Virus record (IMG/VR): IMGVR_UViG_3300050821_009705
Span: 1-33,575 of that record
Source of the DNA: a virus
Length of the DNA: 33,575 nucleotides
Direction: 5' to 3' (one strand)
Made by a program: the position numbers and the translations under genes. Positions 30,087 through 33,575 of this stretch are shown in pieces. The notes beneath the pieces were generated by a model. That model was not told where the DNA came from, did not search any database, and saw only the letters and a program-made list of their open reading frames with translations. How positions within the stretch are numbered: position 1 is the first letter of the stretch; every line of letters starts with the position of its first letter.

Positions 30087-30554
30087 ATGGGCCAGAACCT
30101 CAATATTAACCAGCAGGAAATTCTTCCAGTCCCAGGGGAGATCGATATCCAAACGATGCAGAATGGATATTTCACCGCGGTCGTGGACACCTCGCAGGCG
30201 ACCGCATTGAAAGCGGGTCAGTTCGTGAAGTTGTTGAGCACGAATACGGGACCGCTTCCGAAAGTGGTAGCGGCCGCACAGGGTGACGTTGCCATCGGAA
30301 TGGTCGCGTTTATCGCCAAGGATTCGAGCTTCAATGCGGGCGATAAAATCGAAATTACCTTCTTTGGCGGCTTGGTCGTTTGGCAGCAAGCGACGGCCGT
30401 GGCCATCGTTCCTCAGGCCCAGTTGGAAAGTGACGCGACGGGACTGTTGGTTCAAGCCAATACGTCGAACCAAGTCCGTGGCGTCGCCTTGGATTATTTC
30501 CCGGCGTCCGGCATGGGCCGTATGATTCAACAGGGAATCTTGAGCGCACACTAA
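30087..30554 (+). CDS. Head decoration protein
   Basis: 155 residues, AAAAGGAG before ATG 30087. A beta-rich sequence with FTAVVDTSQATALKAGQFVK, VAIGMVAFIAKDSSFNAGDK and IEITFFGGLVVWQQATAVAI resembles small capsid-decorating or stabilising proteins located between protease and major capsid genes. No signal peptide. Its position strongly supports the call; sequence alone does not identify the subfamily. Confidence 0.75.
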   Translation: MGQNLNINQQEILPVPGEIDIQTMQNGYFTAVVDTSQATALKAGQFVKLLSTNTGPLPKVVAAAQGDVAIGMVAFIAKDSSFNAGDKIEITFFGGLVVWQQATAVAIVPQAQLESDATGLLVQANTSNQVRGVALDYFPASGMGRMIQQGILSAH

Positions 30555-30579
30555 GCGAAATAGAAAAGGAGATATCACG

Positions 30580-31647
30580 ATGACCCCAGAACAACTTATC
30601 CTGTCGGAGTTGAAAAACTCCGTCCCGGTCCAGTGGACACCCGGCATGACGTTGTCCAATAACCCGACCAATGGCGCGATTGATTCGTCCACGTTGGGTT
30701 ATCAGTACACCATTCAGACCACGACACAGATCCGCGCCGAAACGGTCAAGCAGAAGTTCTACGAAATTCCTTTCGCCACCTATGTCCCTGTTATTCCTGG
30801 GGAAGCGGCGTGGATGGAAACGATCAAGACGAATCTCGTCTATCAGATCGGCGGAAATTTCGAGCAGGGCATCGTGAACACCGGATCGAACCAACAGAAG
30901 TTTGCGAAGGTTCAGGTCGGGACGGCGCCGGTGACCCAAACCGTGGCGTTGTGGGCGAAGTCGTACGATTACAGCGTCTTTGAAGTCAATAAGGCGCTGG
31001 CCCTCAACAACTGGGACGTGGTGAGCGGGAAACTGGAAGCGCTCAAAACCGAGTGGGATCTGGGAATTCAGAAGTGCTCTTTCCTGGGGTTACTTTCGGA
31101 TCAGACGAACTTCCCCGGGCTTTTGTCTCAGCCTAATGTGAACATCAATCTCTCGGTGATCACGAAGAACATCAGCACGTTCGCGAACTCTGGGGCGGAC
31201 TTCCAGACGTTTGTGGGCGCGGTGATGGCGGCGTATTTTGCGAACAGCAATAATACGGTGATGCCTGATCATCTGGGAATCCCGATCGATGACTACCTCG
31301 GTCTGGCGGTGTTCATTAACCCGGCGTTCCCTCTGGCCGGCAGCATGATCATTGACGGGCTGGAAAACGCCTTCAAGAAGATCACGGGCAATCCGAACTT
31401 CGTCATCTACGGCGTGCTGTATGCCAAGATGACGGTAAACGCGGGCTATTGGACGACCAATGGAACGCAGAGGTACGTGCTTTATCGGAAAGATCCGAAG
31501 TCGGTGCGGATGGATCTGCCGATGGATTTCGTACTGGCGGCGCCGGTACCGGTGGGGCCTGTCACGTTTGAGGGTCTTGGGTACGGGCAGTTCACCGGAG
31601 TCATTGCCTTCCGGCCTGCCGAAATGCTCTATTTCGATCACACCTGA
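30580..31647 (+). CDS. Major capsid protein (DUF2184-type)
   Basis: 355 residues, AAAAGGAG before ATG 30580. The N-terminal ~75 residues act as an arm. The core shows EIPFATYVPVIPGEAAWMET, ALWAKSYDYSVFEVNKAL, GIQKCSFLGLLSDQTNFPGL and, near the end, YVLYRKDPKSVRMDLPMDFV, then VTFEGLGYGQFTGVIAFRP. This matches DUF2184, a capsid family of the HK97-like fold that travels with DUF1073 portals and DUF2213 proteases. Hundreds of copies form the icosahedral head. A strong hairpin follows the gene. Confidence 0.9.
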   Translation: MTPEQLILSELKNSVPVQWTPGMTLSNNPTNGAIDSSTLGYQYTIQTTTQIRAETVKQKFYEIPFATYVPVIPGEAAWMETIKTNLVYQIGGNFEQGIVNTGSNQQKFAKVQVGTAPVTQTVALWAKSYDYSVFEVNKALALNNWDVVSGKLEALKTEWDLGIQKCSFLGLLSDQTNFPGLLSQPNVNINLSVITKNISTFANSGADFQTFVGAVMAAYFANSNNTVMPDHLGIPIDDYLGLAVFINPAFPLAGSMIIDGLENAFKKITGNPNFVIYGVLYAKMTVNAGYWTTNGTQRYVLYRKDPKSVRMDLPMDFVLAAPVPVGPVTFEGLGYGQFTGVIAFRPAEMLYFDHT

Positions 31648-31656
31648 TTTAGCGGG

Positions 31657-31693
31657 CCGGTGGCCCCGCGCCCCCCAGGGACGGGGCTGCCGG
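31657..31693 (+). terminator. Hairpin downstream of the major capsid gene
   Basis: CCGG-TG-GCCCCG (31657-31668) pairs with CGGGGC-TG-CCGG (31682-31693), 13-nt loop. There is no U-run after it, so it may be an RNA processing or mRNA-stabilising element rather than a true terminator. Confidence 0.45.
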
Positions 31694-31720
31694 TTCGTAT
31701 TAACGTAAAGAGGAGGCCTT

Positions 31721-32068
31721 ATGGCAGACGTAAAAAGTTTACGGGTGTTCAGAAACGCGGGACAAAAGATCTTTTATTTAAGGCGGCGGCCGGAGCAGCC
31801 GACGTCGGCGGCGAATTTCTCATTCATTCCGGACGCGACGATTCGCGCCTTGGATGAGGCCGAGGACACGATGCTGGCGACGATCAGCGCGGATATTCGA
31901 GACGTGGCGAAAGAAACGCCGATCATGAGCAACGAGATCGATGACCTCAAGAAGCGGCTAGAGGCGGCGCGGGCGGAAAACGAACAGTTGAAAAAGGACA
32001 AAGCGGATCTGGAAACGAAGTCGCAGGCGGTTAAAGCCCAGGTTGCCAGCGGGGGCCGCCAGAAATAA
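31721..32068 (+). CDS. Head/neck hypothetical protein with coiled coil
   Basis: 115 residues, AGAGGAGG before ATG 31721. The first ~50 residues are compact (KSLRVFRNAGQKIFYLRRRP, SFIPDATIRALDEAE). The rest is a charged coiled coil (NEIDDLKKRLEAARAENEQL, KDKADLETKSQAVKAQVASG). No family is named with certainty. Being directly after the major capsid gene, it is probably a virion or assembly protein. Confidence 0.65.
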   Translation: MADVKSLRVFRNAGQKIFYLRRRPEQPTSAANFSFIPDATIRALDEAEDTMLATISADIRDVAKETPIMSNEIDDLKKRLEAARAENEQLKKDKADLETKSQAVKAQVASGGRQK

Positions 32069-32079
32069 GGTGGTGGCCG

Positions 32080-32556
32080 ATGCCGTCGTATCCTCCACAG
32101 GCCAGTGATTTTCAAGCCTATTTCACGCGGGAATTTGTGTACGGAAGCGGCGGCGATTTCGTCACGGCGAATGATATCAATAGGGCGCTGGCGGAAGCGC
32201 TGCCCCTTGTAAACCAAGGGCTTCTGGACACGCTCGGCGAGCAAATCACGATGTATTTGTATGCGGCCGCCCACTTCCTGGTGATGAATATTCAGGGTGC
32301 GGGCGGCCTTTCTGCGGTCCCGCGCGGGCGCGGTGTGCGGGATAATGCGGAAGCGGTGATCGTCACGAAGAGTGTGGGACAGGTCAGCGTGACGTATCAA
32401 GTGCCGCCGACGTGGATTCAGAACAGTATGACGCTGCTCCCTTTCTTTCGGACCAACTTCGGGCAGCGGTATTTGCAGATGATCGGACCGCGCGTGGTAG
32501 GCAATGCGATGGTCGCCTGCGGGCCCAATGATGTCTTTCAAATGGATAACGAATAA
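32080..32556 (+). CDS. DUF4054-like head-tail connector protein
   Basis: 158 residues; AAGGTGG in front of ATG 32080. The pattern FTREFVYGSGGDFVTANDIN, ALAEALPLVNQ, then MYLYAAAHFLVMNIQGAGG and VTKSVGQVSVTYQVPP is typical of DUF4054 connectors (fp.F....f....i......A........a.aylaAHlL..., then ..svG.vSvsy). It joins the portal to the tail in the neck. TAATG overlap with the next gene. Confidence 0.8.
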   Translation: MPSYPPQASDFQAYFTREFVYGSGGDFVTANDINRALAEALPLVNQGLLDTLGEQITMYLYAAAHFLVMNIQGAGGLSAVPRGRGVRDNAEAVIVTKSVGQVSVTYQVPPTWIQNSMTLLPFFRTNFGQRYLQMIGPRVVGNAMVACGPNDVFQMDNE

Positions 32557-33089
32557 TGGACAGCAAAATCCTCAAGCATGACTTCACGTCGCTCGATAAA
32601 TTCGTGCGGGCGGTTAGTACAGATATGGTCGTGCGCGTGGGGATCATGGGGAATAAAACCACGCGGGCGGATATGTCAAAACCGGTGAAGCATGGGACGG
32701 CGGATGCGATTCGTTTCAATAATCGGTCGTACGCCAAGTCAAGCGGATTGTCCAATGCAGACGTGGGGTTCATTCACGAATTCGGAACGGGCAAGATCCC
32801 GAAGCGCTCCTTTCTCCGGATGCCCATCTTTCAATACGCCGAAGACATCATCGGCATGGTGGTGAAGGCCGGCGCGATGAAGAAGCTGGCGGCAGGAAAA
32901 TCGATCGAGGTTCTGGCGGATCTGGGAATCGCGTGCGAGAATATCATTGGCCGCGCGTTTGCGTCGCGGGGATGGGGATCATGGGCGGCGAATACGGCCG
33001 CGACGATTAAACGGAAGGGAAGCTCTAGCCCTCTGATCGATACAGGCCAATTGCGGCGATCGATCTCCTCCGCGGTGGTGAATCCATGA
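32556..33089 (+). CDS. HK97 gp10-like neck / tail-completion protein
   Basis: 177 residues, TAATG start. SNADVGFIHEFGTGKIPKRS followed by FLRMP is the strongest signature (iaa.hEfG...iP.RpFlr), and the end SSPLIDTGQLRRSI is the other (PLidTG.L..si). The helical middle (GKSIEVLADLGIACENIIGR) sits between. These proteins link head to tail tube. Stop overlaps the next start (ATGA). Confidence 0.85.
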   Translation: MDSKILKHDFTSLDKFVRAVSTDMVVRVGIMGNKTTRADMSKPVKHGTADAIRFNNRSYAKSSGLSNADVGFIHEFGTGKIPKRSFLRMPIFQYAEDIIGMVVKAGAMKKLAAGKSIEVLADLGIACENIIGRAFASRGWGSWAANTAATIKRKGSSSPLIDTGQLRRSISSAVVNP

Positions 33090-33331
33090 AACGCCCTTCT
33101 ATCAAAAAAAGCATCCGAAATGTGAAGGACCATATGCTGTATTTTGATATGTGGCTTGAAGGACGTGGAATCGACTTTGATGGAAAGCGGTGGAAGCCTG
33201 GAATGCCAGCGCTAAACGTCTGGGATATACGTGAAGGGGTCGCCTCATTGCTGGCGCTCACGCCATTGGCCTTTGCCGTGTTTTGCGGAATGTTCAGAGA
33301 CATGTTTTTAGAATGGTGGAATAACGGATGA
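33086..33331 (+). CDS. Small membrane-associated hypothetical protein
   Basis: 81 residues, ATGA start. Basic N-terminus (MKRPSIKKSIRNVKDHMLYF) with a central hydrophobic helix (VASLLALTPLAFAVFCGMF) and aromatic end (DMFLEWWNNG). No family. A membrane protein inside the neck module is unusual. Confidence 0.6.
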   Translation: MKRPSIKKSIRNVKDHMLYFDMWLEGRGIDFDGKRWKPGMPALNVWDIREGVASLLALTPLAFAVFCGMFRDMFLEWWNNG

Positions 33332-33575
33332 TGCCCCAAATGCAGTCGACGATCTTTGGATTTGAAGAAACGATCCAGTTTCAGATTATTGCCAAGACGG
33401 TGATCGATCACGATTTGGTGGAAACGAATAAGATCAGCGGGCCAGCGTTATTCTTCGAGGGAAGCCTACAGTCGATCACGCCGCGCGCGCTTTCGATTAA
33501 GCCGGAGGGGGAGCGCAAGTGGAAATGGCGCGTCCTTTTCACCGATATGGATCTGGACGTAGAGACCGTTCTAAA
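33328..33575 (+). CDS. Neck/tail protein, 3' partial
   Basis: The frame opens at ATG 33328 (or 33331) overlapping the preceding TGA and runs off the window; 82 residues are seen. It has TIQFQIIAKTVIDHDLVETN and SLQSITPRALSIKPEGERKW followed by KWRVLFTDMDLDV. The s...QPL.p..L..kpeGqR.W.w......pd..L..dD pattern is familiar from virion proteins after the gp10-like gene in DUF1073/DUF2213/DUF2184 phages. It is likely a neck or tail component. Confidence 0.7.
   Translation, partial: MMPQMQSTIFGFEETIQFQIIAKTVIDHDLVETNKISGPALFFEGSLQSITPRALSIKPEGERKWKWRVLFTDMDLDVETVL

Noticed and set aside
29298-30692. 464-codon frame on the minus strand
   Set aside because: Antisense of the protease/scaffold, decoration and capsid genes; serine- and arginine-rich mirror of their lysine/glutamate codons, no ribosome site or overlap.
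1-33575. tRNA genes, integrase, transposase or attachment site
   Set aside because: None could be recognised by eye on either strand; a tRNAscan run would settle tRNAs.

Overview
The window is a piece of a tailed double-stranded DNA phage genome (a virus or prophage segment of class Caudoviricetes). The right third carries a head module in textbook order: small and large terminase, DUF1073-type portal, gp7/Mu F-like head protein, DUF2213-type prohead protease, decoration protein, DUF2184-type major capsid, DUF4054-type connector and gp10-like protein. Every credible gene is on the + strand. Neighbouring genes are packed with ATGA, GTGA, TTGA or TAATG junctions, which suggests extensive translational coupling. 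I see no integrase, repressor, transposase, tRNA, rRNA or CRISPR array. The host cannot be fixed from sequence. Several products carry Sec-type signal peptides, which fits a bacterial, probably Gram-negative, host.

Layout. 1-5190 holds tail-tip and fibre genes: a 5'-truncated protein with a DUF4091 glycoside-hydrolase-like C-terminus, two small structural-type proteins and a long repetitive fibre. 5192-8700 is a run of short membrane-anchored or secreted proteins, including a DUF5675 protein, an Ig-like (He_PIG) protein, holin-like proteins and a DUF3309 protein. 8682-9122 encodes a tyrosine/dual-specificity phosphatase-like protein. An AT-rich gap at 9123-9242 has a possible promoter. 9243-11975 holds small genes plus a Sec-exported SLT lytic transglycosylase. 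11989-14796 is a recombination/nuclease block: a probable annealing-type protein, a RecB-like PD-(D/E)XK nuclease, an HNH nuclease and a coiled-coil protein. 15147-17209 encodes a ParB-fold protein, a P-loop kinase-like protein and a TET/JBP-associated-type glycosyltransferase, a combination that recalls phage DNA base-hypermodification systems. 17224-18970 is uncharacterised. 19021-22385 holds a second ParB, a Cas4/RecB-like nuclease, a DUF7694 protein, an ExE-type nuclease and microproteins. 22386-22539 is non-coding and contains two strong stem-loops able to form a kissing interaction. 22581-23874 holds small zinc-binding and membrane proteins. 23887-33575 is packaging, head and connector; the last gene is cut by the window edge.

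How it fits together. The right edge stops at the head-tail connector and the left edge starts in tail-tip genes. Tail tube, tape measure, baseplate, and probably DNA polymerase and helicase, should therefore lie outside the window. Three genes (6418, 10048, 28912) have a second, in-frame internal ATG with a strong Shine-Dalgarno sequence. The clearest is the protease gene, where the internal start would give a free scaffold protein, as in the lambda C/Nu3 arrangement.

All family names are from memory of conserved motifs; no database search was run.
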